Part shown: positions 46,001 to 57,000 of the stretch, piece by piece
Numbering within the stretch: the stretch's first letter is position 1
Layout of the letters: every line of letters begins with the position of its first letter
Origin: Lepidodermella squamata
Lineage: Eukaryota; Gastrotricha
Assembly: GCA_047495785.1 (NCBI GenBank)
Contig: JBLDXI010000007.1
Span: forward strand, 3,472,001 to 3,536,000
Direction of reading: 5' to 3'
Length of the DNA stretch: 64,000 nucleotides
Translations under genes and position numbers: made by a program
Notes under the pieces: model-generated
Seen by the model: the letters and a program-made list of their open reading frames with translations, nothing else
Told to the model about the DNA's origin: nothing
Databases searched by the model: none

Positions 46001-46705
46001 TCGTTGCCAGCCTCCTTAACTCGTCGACGATATCCAGCACGGCGCGCCTTGCGTCGTTGTCGTTGACGTTGTCGCCGCGTGAGCGTTGGATCAAAATGCT
46101 TCTTCTTGGCTTGGCGATTTCGCTTTTTAGCTTGTTCTTTGTCGATCAACGGGGCCACTTCGTCCATCACTGCTAGAAGCCGGAGTTTGATTTGAGACCA
46201 GAAAGTTACGCAATCGTCCGACTCGTTGACCGTCGCAAGTTTCTCCTGTAGTAGTTGATTGAGTCGTTCAGTATCAACACTGTTCTGCACTGTATAATTA
46301 TTTCGAACAGTAAATGATTGAAGGTCGTACTTTAACGCCTTACCAATCGAGCAATCATCACCTTTGAAGCGAGCTAAACAAGTACAAGCATTCGGTGCCG
46401 AGCAATAACCACCTGCTAGCGAACACTTGCTGCATAGAGCTGAATGGTCAATAGGGGAACATAAAATAATTCATCCCGGCTCGAAACAATGATAATTACG
46501 AGTGGAACAAGTGCTGCCAGACCATCCGCTAATGCACTGGCATATGTTTGTCGAAATGCACGAGCCTCCATTTTGGCATTGGCTACTGCAAGCTATTAGA
46601 AATCGGGCAAATAATGGGCAAAATCCTGAAGCTTGGAATTTTCATACTTTGCGCATATCCCATAGCGAGCAAAGAATAATAGGTTAAAATCTTGTAAGAA
46701 AACAT
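43069..46705 (-). pseudogene. EGF plus jelly-roll-like family, copy 4, split by a LINE
   Basis: The signal peptide exon starts at 46705 (MFSYKILTYYSLLAMGYAQ) and ends at the family-typical GCAAA|gtatg. EGF-like exons follow near 46590-46500 (CQNGGSCISTNICQC) and 46450-46355 (ending LARFKGDDCSI). The exon that in paralogues reads VIGNPPMNP is interrupted two bases after its acceptor by a LINE. Its remainder (NPKFDQNSFVPTLSYTADG) resumes beyond the LINE tail near 44043. The rest, including the ~165-residue beta-rich block (43755-43255) and a final EGF-like exon (CKNGFCHSGYKCACKPGW), is intact down to TAG at 43069. Unless the LINE is spliced out, the normal protein is lost. It is less similar to copies 1 and 2 than they are to each other. 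Confidence 0.6.
44046..46287 (-). mobile_element. 5'-truncated non-LTR retrotransposon (CR1/Jockey-like LINE)
   Basis: A 681-codon frame (46290-44245) encodes a reverse transcriptase with KAIDKLSYKATTGFDGIPE, GFRQYHSTDTC, VSIDLSKAFDTLHH, GVPQGSVLGPLMFTIYVND and the catalytic YADD box (QYADDITIFYGS), then the thumb and C-terminal region (HLNYGDLTLG, LWNQMPSS). The AP endonuclease that normally precedes the RT in this group is missing, so the copy is 5' truncated. About 175 bases of 3' UTR end in a (TAAA)n tail at about 44046-44068. The frame is free of stops, which suggests recent insertion. It interrupts an exon of the EGF-family copy 4. Confidence 0.85.
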
Positions 46706-47240
46706 TTTTTGTATTGTTTTTGGACAATGCGGAACATGCAGCTTGCGTAAAAATTGGGATTGCAGGTGAAAAGGCTGCCTATCAATCTCCCACGCAGTTG
46801 CATTACAGATTACAGATCGATGAGCATCGCGCTGGCTGCAGCGGCCAACGTCCGGGCACATGCAACGAACGATTTAAATTACTGATCAATTTTAAAACTG
46901 ATTTAAATCTTAGTAGATTTTCCTCTCATTTTTTGGCATTACGTTTCGACAAACCTTCCTCCTAGATACTAGAATTATTCAGATCGTTTCCGTCTTTTAT
47001 GATTTAGTTATATCAACGGCTGGGTATCTACTGAGTACTAAGGTGTTAGGAAGGACTAATTGCCGGCTGGAATTTTCCTTTGAAAGTTGAAACAGCTCAT
47101 ACAGAATAAGAGAAATCGATGTAATGAGAATTTAAATCGGTTCCCTTTGACGAATTTGATTGGGAAGGTTGATGGAAAGTAAACAGTGGAGGATATCCGC
47201 GCGCCAAACATTCGCCTGGGTAGATACGCTAAAAGCTAAA
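46706..47240. other. divergent intergenic region
   Basis: The spacer lies between the 5' ends of EGF-family copy 4 (minus) and the Cys-loop channel (plus). No additional gene was recognised. A non-ATG extension of the channel frame back to 47160 is disregarded because the ATG at 47241 directly starts a signal peptide. Confidence 0.35.
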
Positions 47241-48479
47241 ATGCCTCTCAACTGCGCTATTTTCTTGAAATTGACACTTTGCCTGATGATCCAGTTCTCG
47301 AAATCGCAACCTCCACCTGATCAAGGGCCTCGAATGGGCGGGGCAGGTTTCTCGAACATCTACTCCGATTTGCCGGGGTTGACTTTGCCTATAAGTGAGC
47401 CCATCCCAACCATGACTACGGATGATTTGATAGTGTGCCACAACGTCCGCACACACCTTCGAAACCCTTTGGATAACGTAGATAAACCCATTGAAGTCCA
47501 TATGACCTTCGCTATTACTGGCGACGTTTTCGAACTTGACCCAATAGCTGAAGACCTCCGGTTCTCAGCAATCATCGGATTTCAATGGACAATCGATACT
47601 TGTCCCTCAAGTATCTTAACTGGAAATCGCCCCGAACGAGTTGTGATTGATTCGGTCGATGACGTCTGGCATCCTCGAGTCATGATGTCAACGAATCCTG
47701 GTGACATTCTATTGCAAGATTCCGATATTGGCCACTATTTGGAGGCTGCTTACATACCTACGACGCCTTATCGAAACATAACTTTCTACTGGACACGAAT
47801 GGGAATGTTCAATTCGAAATGTGAACTCACCCTCAGGAAGTTCCCATTTGACATACAAAAATGCCGTATCAAATTCAAAATCATTGAACCGGATAGTTTT
47901 TTGAAATTCGGCATATTGAGCTTTCCACCTCTTAGATTGTCTTCGAATGGCGAGTGGAGGGTTGAGGATTACACGACGGCTGTGACTAAATTGGATTCGA
48001 TAACGATAAGTGGGGCGAATGTGAGTGTAGCTGAGTTCTGCCTTGTAATCAGACGAGTCCCAGATTACATGCTGTTCTACTTCCTCGTGCCTTGTCAAAT
48101 GCTGGTTTTACTCGAACTGGCGTCATTTCTAGCTCCTCCAGAGCGACTGGATAGAACTCTTCTTTCCATCACAATTCTTCTAGCTCTATTGTTTTCGCAA
48201 TCTGACGTTCTGAGAAATGTACCCGAGTCGTCTCAGCGAGTAATGATGGCTGATTATTTCCTTCTTCTGGTTGCTTTCACCGGCCTCTGTGCGTTCTACG
48301 ATGCTTTGATGAACTACTTTTGCGCCACAATTCCTAAGAAAATGGAGTCGACGATGCCAGGCTGCCCGGGTTGCTTCGGAAAAATTCGTACTTCTCGATG
48401 TGTTGACATTTTCTTCGCAATAATTGCAATCCTGATTTTGTTTGTAATCAATTTTTATTCCTTCAGTGTTGCAGCTTAA
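47241..48479 (+). CDS. Cys-loop ligand-gated ion channel subunit 1
   Basis: A single-exon 412-aa frame. The chosen start gives a signal peptide (MPLNCAIFLKLTLCLMIQFS). The extracellular domain shows DDVWHPRVMM (loop A), YIPTTPYRNITFYWTRMG and the diagnostic Cys-loop with 13 residues between Cys (CELTLRKFPFDIQKC). M1 begins RRVPDYMLFYFLVPCQM. M2 is RTLLSITILLALLFSQSDV with an Asp just before its first Arg, a pattern nearer cation than anion channels. M3 and M4 are joined by a linker of only about 30 residues, far shorter than in typical animal subunits. There is no vicinal CysCys in loop C, so it is not a classic nicotinic alpha subunit. Ligand unknown; a surface pentamer is expected. Confidence 0.88.
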   Translation: MPLNCAIFLKLTLCLMIQFSKSQPPPDQGPRMGGAGFSNIYSDLPGLTLPISEPIPTMTTDDLIVCHNVRTHLRNPLDNVDKPIEVHMTFAITGDVFELDPIAEDLRFSAIIGFQWTIDTCPSSILTGNRPERVVIDSVDDVWHPRVMMSTNPGDILLQDSDIGHYLEAAYIPTTPYRNITFYWTRMGMFNSKCELTLRKFPFDIQKCRIKFKIIEPDSFLKFGILSFPPLRLSSNGEWRVEDYTTAVTKLDSITISGANVSVAEFCLVIRRVPDYMLFYFLVPCQMLVLLELASFLAPPERLDRTLLSITILLALLFSQSDVLRNVPESSQRVMMADYFLLLVAFTGLCAFYDALMNYFCATIPKKMESTMPGCPGCFGKIRTSRCVDIFFAIIAILILFVINFYSFSVAA

Positions 48480-49198
48480 TGGTTAGCTTGGCATTAATGG
48501 TTTATTTACCGAACCCTGATTCTTTTTTTAGGCATAAACTCTAACGAGGTATTTATCTGAAGTGAAGTAAAATAATTATAAAATAAAGTAAAGTAAAGTA
48601 TAGTATATAAAGCTAAGAAATCTTGAGGGTGAAAGTGTGATGAGTGTTACAATCATCAATCATCATATTTGCCGTGGGCTCAGCTCAGGGGGTTGGTGTG
48701 AGGGAAAGCATTACAGATTATAGATGCTACAAAAAAGTTACTTGATATTTGATATAAAAATAAAAAATGTTGTACTTCGAGATACTTTCCCGATGGAAGA
48801 TCAGTAGTGTACGAACACCTAACTGACGCTGTCGCGTCATCCTCGGTCGATGTAATCAGTGAACTTCGATTTTTTTAGGTTTATCGGTGAAGGGTTGAGG
48901 AACGTTTTGCTGATTGTATGAATGGTTTCATCAGTTAATGCCATTTTCTCCACACATCTTAGTAATCATTTTCTGTCATCTTCATTTTTGCAGTGTGTAA
49001 ATAAAAGTAAACTTGGCGGCGAGAATGATGCTGGCATGTTTGCGAATGAAATATACCTAGAGGGTTCACGTATGATCACGTATGGCAGCTGCGTAATCAA
49101 CAGCCTGGTTCGAATGACAATGCCTAAAACCTAACAAAGAATTCCCGTATAACGGACCACTCCATTTTATTATGAAAATTCGTTAGAAAGAATCAAGA
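48480..49198. other. intergenic region with AAAGT repeat
   Basis: The 3' flank of channel subunit 1 includes a short AAAGT-type tandem repeat (near 48585-48602), similar to one near 21345. No gene was seen. Confidence 0.4.
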
Positions 49199-50908
49199 AT
49201 GCAAGCTACACTGATAATCACACTTCTTTTTGCCAGTGGCGCTAGTAAGGAAATCCTGAAATCGTTTGATGGCTTTACATGAAATTGGTCTTCTATATTT
49301 CCAGACGCCTTGATTTCTCTTGGCGGCCTCGGTTGCACGCAGAATTCTGACTGCGATGGCGGTCCTCGAGCGCTGTGTCTCACTGAAAACAATGGGGAAG
49401 AAGTTCTGAGACGCTGCGCTTGTCCTACCACTGATTTGAATTTAATGGGCGAATGCAGTGAAAACAAGGCCTGTGAACCGGTAAGAGAACCAGCCTTATT
49501 AACAATCAACTGCAATATGCTTGATCTAAGGGTAAACCGGATCAGTGCAAGCCAGGCGAAGCTTGCATGGAACCGATGAACATTTGCTTGCCAGTGCCAA
49601 CCGACAGTTCCTTCGCCCCTGCGCCAGCACCATCCTGGGCTTTGAAAACAAACCCTCCGATTCCCGTTGACGACTCCGCTACCCCCTATGGTATAGGCGT
49701 TACAATCGATTTGAAGGATCTTCCGCCAGGAGTAACGTTCCCATCAACGGAGGCTTTGCCCATGCCAACTCCTGCTCCTGTTCCTTCTGTGGTGGCTCCG
49801 AGTGGTGATTTACTCGCATGATATACATTTCATCTCACCCTTTCATATACAATTTCAAGAGTCGTTGATAAAGGTCGGCGAGTTTGGTTGCACGAAACCC
49901 ACCGACTGTGAGGGTGGACCACGAGTCACATGCAATCTTGACAGAAGGTGAGCCAAGTTATCAAGTTTAGTCAAAATTTTCTACTCGACCTATCGATAGA
50001 GGCCGATGCGAGTGCCAGCCTGGCGACGTTCCATTCAACGGCAACTACTGCGTCATCAAGAGGCCGTGTGATCCTGTAAGTTACCAATTCAGGAATTCAT
50101 TATTAATAAATGCCTCTTGATCTTAGACTAACCCAGTTGTTTGCGATGCGAGAACCGAATACTGCTGCCCATTTGAACATCTATGCTTCCCGAAAGTGGT
50201 TCCAACAGCTGGAGCAGCTCCTGCATCTTTCGGAGCTTGCGGTCCAGCTTTGACCCCCTCAGCACCTTTTTATAAGGCTCCATCAGCCTCATCGGTAAGC
50301 TGGCTGTACTATTTCTCACCCGGAGCTTATTTTTATGACTTTGAAGGATGTTTGTACCACTAACTTTGACGTTTCTATTAATGAAATTGTCGAACGCCAC
50401 AACTGTTGGAGAGCGAAAGTTGATCCACCAGCCGATCCGATGTTGCCTCCTTTGCGGTGGGACGACGAACTGGCTGCAGGGGCGAGAAAGTAATAACTCG
50501 AAACAGACTAGTTAGTCCAACATTCATTTGTTTTTTTTTCAAAGATGGGCTTGTCAATGCTCGACCGATTATCACAACTCTGGCGATGACAGGGCGCTGC
50601 CTAGTCGCAACTCTGACGGCGTGTCCTGGGATCTCGTTGGTCAGAATGTTTGTCAGTCTAGCTACAACAGCCCTTGGAGCGATTGCATTGACGGCTGGGC
50701 GGCGGAGGCGAAGGATTTCCAATACGGCGTTGATCCAGGCGACAAAATGGTCGGCCATTACACGCAGATCGTCGCTCGCCGCTCAACTCATGTTGGGTGC
50801 GGCGCTGCGTATTGTCCTAATCTCAAAGCTTACAAGCTGGTTTGCAACTACGGCCCGGCTGGAAATGTGGTTGAGCCTTCAAATAATGGCCAAACCAGGC
50901 CTTATTAG
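49199..50908 (+). CDS. secreted CAP/SCP-domain protein with Cys-rich N-terminal modules
   Basis: Eight exons (49199-49244, 49305-49480, 49531-49804, 49860-49947, 50000-50075, 50127-50294, 50347-50489, 50545-50908) sum to 444 aa in frame. A short signal peptide (MQATLIITLLFASGA) precedes two homologous Cys-rich units (LGCTQNSDCDGGPRALC and FGCTKPTDCEGGPRVTC). These are separated by a Pro/Ala-rich linker and followed by CCPFEHLCF. The C-terminal CAP domain spans NEIVERHNCWRAKV to the end and includes RWDDELAAGARKWA, the CAP1-type signature GHYTQIVARRSTHVGCGAAY and LVCNYGPAGN. CAP proteins are secreted and bind lipids or act in host or tissue interactions; no specific role can be claimed. A shorter gene ending at 49821 is possible, but the splice at 49804 keeps both phase and module homology. 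Confidence 0.8.
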
Positions 50909-51604
50909 AAGAAGAAAAGCGTTAATGAGAGCGCAGGTGAAAACTGTAAGATGATATTGAGAGCAGTGAAGGTAAATACTGTAAATTTAGAAGAGTGAAC
51001 AGACTGAAAAGCTTGCTGTAAACATGATGGATTGTCAAATAGCATATAGCTAAATGTCGAGTAGATACAAATAAATAAAGGCTGGCATATTCACCTAGTT
51101 CTGCTATTTGCTTGCATTGCATAAAAATTGACCACTTTTTCAACACTTTTTCTACCGTTTGGTCCCTTGGGCTCAGATGTTTACCATAGACAATCCGAAC
51201 TGAGCTCACAAAATCCCATGATGAGCTACTTCGTCACCATTACCGAGCTATCGCTGCTCAACGTTGAAAAAGGGAACAATTGAGAAAAGCTCCACTTCTG
51301 AACCTATTTTTAAAGGTCATTATGGCTGAAAAAGCATTAGCAGCGATTTTTAATTCTCCCCTCCGATTAGCAAAGCATCGTACAGCGGATCCCCGAATTT
51401 CGGTCACCTTATTTCCCTTCTGACGGGATTTCGCGATGTTTAAACATTTACGAGCGACTTGGACTCGCAGAGGGCATTTACACTCAAAACTACCTGAATT
51501 TTTCGTGGACGGGAAATCGGGGTTTCACTGTATATCATAAAATTGCTAAACAAGTCACATGAATGTTCACAGATGCCCCTGATGGAGCCGATCCTGGTCC
51601 TTTT
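50909..51604. other. intergenic region
   Basis: The spacer lies between the CAP gene and the channel pseudogene scrap. AATAAA-like sites occur near 51071. No gene was seen. Confidence 0.35.
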
Positions 51605-51789
51605 TCGTTTTACGATGCTTATGATTTGCTGCTTTTACGCGGCAATTCTGGAGTAATAAAACCGACGTTGCCTGGTTGCCCGGGCTTCCTCGAAACAATT
51701 CGAACTCCAGTGAATTTTCTTCGCAATAATTGCAATCGTGGTTCTGTTTGCTATTAATTTCTATTCCTTCAGTGTTATTGCCTCCTAGC
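51605..51789 (+). pseudogene. Cys-loop channel C-terminal fragment
   Basis: The translated stretch FYDAYDLLL...LPGCPGFLETIRTP, followed after a frame change by FFAIIAIVVLFAINFYSFSV, matches the M3-M4 linker and M4 of channel subunit 1 (FYDALMNY, MPGCPGCFGKIRTS, FFAIIAILILFVINFYSFSV). Everything upstream is absent and the frame is broken near 51715-51720. This is a truncated duplicate, lying just before the intact channel subunit 2. Confidence 0.8.
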
Positions 51790-51926
51790 TCCGTTTCATG
51801 GTTGGTAATGGTTTATGTATTTTATACCTATTTGCTTTTTCAAGCCGCAGCTCTAACAAGATTGTTTTCTAGTTTGATACAAAAATAAATTCTGCAAAAA
51901 ATGAGTTCTGTCTAAAGGTAGAAACC

Positions 51927-53720
51927 ATGATACTTCAGGTAATTGCATATTCTGCCCTAGCTATAATTTCTCCAAGCTCAGCTCAACCACCCGCTGAGCC
52001 GTTGCTGAGCAGCCCGTCAACTCAGCCAAGCATTTCCACAGGTGGTCACGTGACAGATTTTCACGCTAACGATTCCATTGCATATACAGTGACATCCGCT
52101 TTGCCGATAGACGGATCGTCTCAAATGGGAGCAATAAGTACTGATGGCTCAAATACCCATCAAAAAATGAATCCAACAACAATAATCCCGGCTTCATCAA
52201 GGTTCCCTGATAATCCTATTTCAAAGCCTGAATCCATCCCTATATCAAATTCTGCTGATAATGTCTCACCGCCTTCAAATGGGCCTCAGTCGGGAGGTCT
52301 TAACAACAGCCCATCCGGAATTTCAGTGGGTCCCACAGTGAATACCGCAGGGGTAAGTGGCCCAGTCCCTAGTGGTGCACCACCCAGTTCAAACGGCGGG
52401 CCGCCCACGGCATCCAATTCAAGTCAAAACGGTCTGATGCAGCCTTCAGCTGGGAATGGAACAATGCCTGGGAATATGGGGCCTTCAGCTGGTGGTGGCT
52501 GCAAAGCAGGCGGTGTTGCGCCGACGGGGACGTTCCCAGGAGATTCAGCTGGATCCGGACAACCGATGCAGCGTGCCCCTGCGCCAGGCAATGGCTTCAC
52601 AAACATCTTCGGCTCATTATCAGGAAGCGCCGCTCTACCATTGGGGAATCCCTTTCCGAAGCTGCAAATATCCAGTCTAATGAATTGTACCTACATCGAA
52701 CCTGGTGTGCGGAATCCTTACAACAATCAAACCGCAATCCCGGTCCATTTTACATTCGCTATTATGGGCGAGAACTTTCACTTGGATAGCGTTGCCGAGG
52801 CACTTTCCTTCTCAGCAACTATCGGTCTAACTTGGACCATCGATACCTGCTCAGCTGAGATAACTGGAACTTGTGTTATGGATTACGAGAGGATCTACAT
52901 TCAAGACGAAAGCAGCATATGGCACCCTGAAATAATGATGGCGACAAGCCCGGAGGATTCGATGTTGAGGGACGATAAGATTGGTGGCGATATCGAACTT
53001 GCTTTCTACCCAACTTCTCCTAATAGGACTCTGACATTCTTCTGGACAAGAATTGGCAGTTTCACTTCAAAATGCGAGCTGTCACTCAAGACTTTCCCTT
53101 TCGACCAGCAAACTTGCTACTTCAAGTTCAAGTTCATAGAACCGGACGTATTTGTGAGATTCGGTGATACAGCGTTTCTCCCGCTTTCGTTATCTCCGAA
53201 CAGTCAATGGGAGGTTATGTCAACTAGCGCGGTGGTCTCGACCTATGCTTCGATGTCTGTGAGCGGAGCCAATGTTAGCATGGCGACATTTGCTCTGACT
53301 ATCAGGAGGATACCTTCCTACATGCTCGCCAACATTCTCGGACCATGCGTTCTGCTGGTTAGCCTCGAATTGGCGTCATTTCTCGCCGCTCCTGAGGATA
53401 GTGACAGATCCGTTTTCTCTATTACTATCTTGCTAGCTTTGATCTTGGCGCAATCCGATCTGCTGAAAGCTGTGCCCAAGTCGTCTCAGCGTGTATTAAT
53501 GGCAGATTATTTCCTGGCTCTCACTGCTTTCACGGCAATTTGCACGCTTTATGATTTAATCGCGGCATGGTTGTGTCAGATGATGCCGGAGAAGATGCAG
53601 TCCGTTACAAGGCTTCGAATAAGAATGATAAGACTGATCGATGCCGTTGCATTCGCAGTGGCGCTGTTTTCATTAACTGGCCTGAACATTTATGCTTTCA
53701 TCGTTGTGAGCTCTTTTTAG
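51927..53720 (+). CDS. Cys-loop ligand-gated ion channel subunit 2 with long low-complexity N-terminus
   Basis: A single-exon 597-aa frame. The signal peptide (MILQVIAYSALAIISPSSA) is followed by about 230 residues rich in Ser, Pro, Gly, Asn and Thr, with no Cys until a short Gly/Ala-rich patch. The channel proper begins near LMNCTYIEPGVRNPYNN and shows SIWHPEIMM, YPTSPNRTLTFFWTRIG, the Cys-loop CELSLKTFPFDQQTC, M1 (RRIPSYMLANILGPCVLLV), M2 (RSVFSITILLALILAQSDL), M3 and a very short M3-M4 linker before M4 (AFAVALFSLTGLNIYAFIVV). It is clearly paralogous to channel subunit 1 and in tandem with it. The long unstructured extracellular extension is unusual for this superfamily and could act as a glycosylated stalk. 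Confidence 0.88.
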   Translation: MILQVIAYSALAIISPSSAQPPAEPLLSSPSTQPSISTGGHVTDFHANDSIAYTVTSALPIDGSSQMGAISTDGSNTHQKMNPTTIIPASSRFPDNPISKPESIPISNSADNVSPPSNGPQSGGLNNSPSGISVGPTVNTAGVSGPVPSGAPPSSNGGPPTASNSSQNGLMQPSAGNGTMPGNMGPSAGGGCKAGGVAPTGTFPGDSAGSGQPMQRAPAPGNGFTNIFGSLSGSAALPLGNPFPKLQISSLMNCTYIEPGVRNPYNNQTAIPVHFTFAIMGENFHLDSVAEALSFSATIGLTWTIDTCSAEITGTCVMDYERIYIQDESSIWHPEIMMATSPEDSMLRDDKIGGDIELAFYPTSPNRTLTFFWTRIGSFTSKCELSLKTFPFDQQTCYFKFKFIEPDVFVRFGDTAFLPLSLSPNSQWEVMSTSAVVSTYASMSVSGANVSMATFALTIRRIPSYMLANILGPCVLLVSLELASFLAAPEDSDRSVFSITILLALILAQSDLLKAVPKSSQRVLMADYFLALTAFTAICTLYDLIAAWLCQMMPEKMQSVTRLRIRMIRLIDAVAFAVALFSLTGLNIYAFIVVSSF

Positions 53721-54036
53721 ATCCTATTCTTCATTATTCACCTGAACCGTGACCTGAAAGTTGAAATAAATCATCGTGATAACAGCTATAGCTATGTAAC
53801 GTGAAGACGCATTATAGTTTCTATGAAGAGGAACACATTTTGTACTTCTCGACCCCTCAATTATTTATCACTAGGCGAAACCCAGCTAAATCCGAAGTTT
53901 ACTCGCTATGCCATCTTTCAATGTCCGAATATGTACCTACACAGTCAACGCACTTCAGTTTATAAGATGAAAAACCTTATCAATGGCAAAAAAAATCGTA
54001 TAAGAAAGCGCACCACACGGCAAATGCATTGAGGAG
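53721..54036. other. convergent spacer
   Basis: This is the 3' flank between channel subunit 2 and the EB-like gene. No feature was recognised. Confidence 0.35.
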
Positions 54037-57000
54037 TTATATGCGGATGATATCCCGAACGGTGCGGCATTTTCCGCTTGTTTCACCAGGGCACAGGACA
54101 CAGTAGAGACCGGGTTGGCACAAAGAGGCGTCAGCTGCCAGCGGGTTGAGACTGCAGTTTTCACCCTTGTTCTTAAAACCCTTCGAGGCCACAGAGCTGG
54201 GGACGCAGACGGTCTTATTGGCAGGGGCTTGTTGCCAAAGGGTTTTGACCTCATCGAACGCGACAGTTACGGGCGTGAAATCACTGGAACATGCGCATTT
54301 TCCACTGGTACAGACCGCACCAGGCCGGGTTGAATAGCCATACTTACCAACAATAGCACCGGTACCTTTGCATTGAGCATCCGAAGAGCAGCTTAAAAAC
54401 GAAAAATGATAAGTATGACAACAGTTGAACTGAAAGGCTTACTCTTCTCCGAAATTTCTTGGTCCACACATGGCATCGTCATAGCGCCACAGATGACCAG
54501 TTGCCGTACATTTGCATTCATTACCACCTGGACCACTAGCTCCATTCGGGCTGCAAGCTGTGTCCTCGGTGAAGCAGCCAAGAGCTGGCCGGCAAGGAAC
54601 TCCGTTGAATGCTTTATCGTTGTTCGATACGCAAAACTTGCTCACTGGGTCGAATTTTTGCAGCGGGTACGGGCAAGTGCAAGTTCCCCTGACTTTGTTA
54701 CACCTCATGTTGCCGTCACAGTCACAGTTATCTTTGCATGGCTCGTTTTCGCCAGAGGGAGTTGCGCCACCTGTTCCGCAGGTTAGGGTCGGGCATTCCC
54801 CGCAAGAAACTTCGCCAACAGTGCATTTCATCTTGACATTGACAAAATTATCCGGACGAGTGTAGGGCGAACAGCTAGCGCCGAGGTTCATCTTCGGTAT
54901 GGCGACACACCACTTTGCAGCATTCATATCGAATCCTTTCTTGCAAAGGCAAGTTCCGGAGCAAATCGGATCGTAGGGTGAGAAACAGGTCTCATTCTCG
55001 CCGCAGTCTGAGTCTGAGTTACAGTCTTCGCCAACCTTATGTCCTGAAGATGAGCTTCCCGATGAAATGCTAGATGAGCCGCCTGATGAGTCAACTGATG
55101 AGTCAACGGCTATAACGGGCACGAACACGGGTCGAGCTGGTGCCTGCGTTACTGATGTTGTAGTCGCTCTTGGGGCAGCAGTTCGGCGAGAATAGCCTCC
55201 GACTATGACGGTTCTGAACTGTTCGATAGGAATGGTTCGGAACAATGGTCGAGGCGTGGTATCAGGCTCTTCTTCGGGGGCGCTGGCGCCTACAACCGGA
55301 GCTCCGGCTCCGACGACAGGAGTTGGCGGGGGAGCTGTTACAGCAGCTTGAGAAGCGAAACATCGATCCAGCGTGTTACGATTTTCGAAGTTATTAGGCT
55401 TGGGAAGCGCAGTGACGTTGAAGAAAGCTAAAATAAAAACAAAGGTTGAAACGTTTCTAGGACCTATAGAAAGCCTTACAGCATTTCAGATTCAGCGAGT
55501 TGTTCGGGCAGTAAGCGCAGACACGAGTTTGAGACGGAGCATCAGCAATACCACATTTACCAGGAACGATCTCGATGGCGTTGTTTATCAACGTCGGCAT
55601 CTTGAAATTCGGGTCACATGTGCAAACTGTGCGATTATTTGTTCAAAGAGAGATTGATTAGAGGGCTGGGCACTACCTTTATCTTTGCAAACACGGCCAC
55701 TTGGTACAGTTTGAGTTCTGCTTCGGTCATCGCAATCGTTGTCGAATTCGCACGGATCGCCGAGTTTTCGCTCGATGCAAGCGTTTTGATTCGGGTCCCA
55801 GAATTTGTTTGAATTTGAACAGTCACAACGCTTATTAACCGGCATACACTCAAGGCCAGGGAAACAGTTGTTGTAGCCATCACGACACACAGTCCCAAAA
55901 CCGACGTAGTCATAATCTAAGATTGGGAAGCGAGTGATGAAATATCATATTCTAAGGTCGACTCACCGTTAAGAATGCACCGATCATCGGCAGTTCGGCG
56001 ATATCTGTCGTTCAGGCAGTCGACAACATCTCGGGAGCAGGTCATCAAAGGTGGGTACAACTCGTTTTTGGCATACCAACAGCGATCACGTAACTTGAGG
56101 CTAACATCTTTAAAGGCATAGTGTAAATATGGGAGGGAAAATGAGAGCTTGAATAGTTACTCGGAGCGCAAATTCGATTCACATCCTCTCCAAAGCAGGC
56201 CTTGCAAGCGCATTTTCCAGTGAGACAAGCTAAATTGACACAATGCAGATCTTACAATATAAATTCAGCATTCAGCAAACCTGGTTCAACTTGCGGACGG
56301 CTGCAAACCTCATTGAACCCGCACTGTGGATGGGCGGTGCAAGCTGGAAGGAGATGAATCAGTTTGGGCGGTTCAGTAGTGACTAAATAAGATTACCAGT
56401 TCCGATTTTAGCTACTTTAGCCACATCAGAGTTGATGCTAGCAACCGAGGTACAGTTGTTCAGCGGGGAGGGCTTAACACTGCGACATTTTCCAAAAGTG
56501 TCAGCCTGCCTCTCGCCTTCACAAGCGAAGCACGCCGTATTAGCATCGCAAACCAAGACACCAGATTGATCGCTCTGGCCAATAGGATCCACGTTACACT
56601 TATCACCCTGGGCCACATTAACAGTCGCTGAACTAACGACGCAGATCGTCTTAGTTTTGAACGTGAAATCAGTTGCGTTGATAAAGCCGGTTACAGTGGC
56701 AGTGTAACCCGAGACACAGGCGCATTTGCCATCAACGCACTTCCCGCCGGAGTTCGAGAAGCCATTGTCGCGGTCTTTGTTGTCTGGCAAGTCTTTTCTG
56801 TTACATTCAGCATCATTCGCACAACTTTCGCCGAAATCTCGCTTCCGACTAGTACAGGTCCTTGTCGCTAGATCCCATCTCTGGCCTCGTGGGCAAGTAC
56901 ACACTGAGACGCATCCGAGATTTGACCCACATTCGCAGTCAGCATCGCATTTCGAGAGGCGGGGCTTGTTCAGATTCAACGCCTGACACCGTCTACCCAC

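Noticed and set aside
45492-46066. Plus- and minus-strand frames of 60-105 codons inside the LINE
   Set aside because: Shadows of the 681-codon reverse transcriptase frame.
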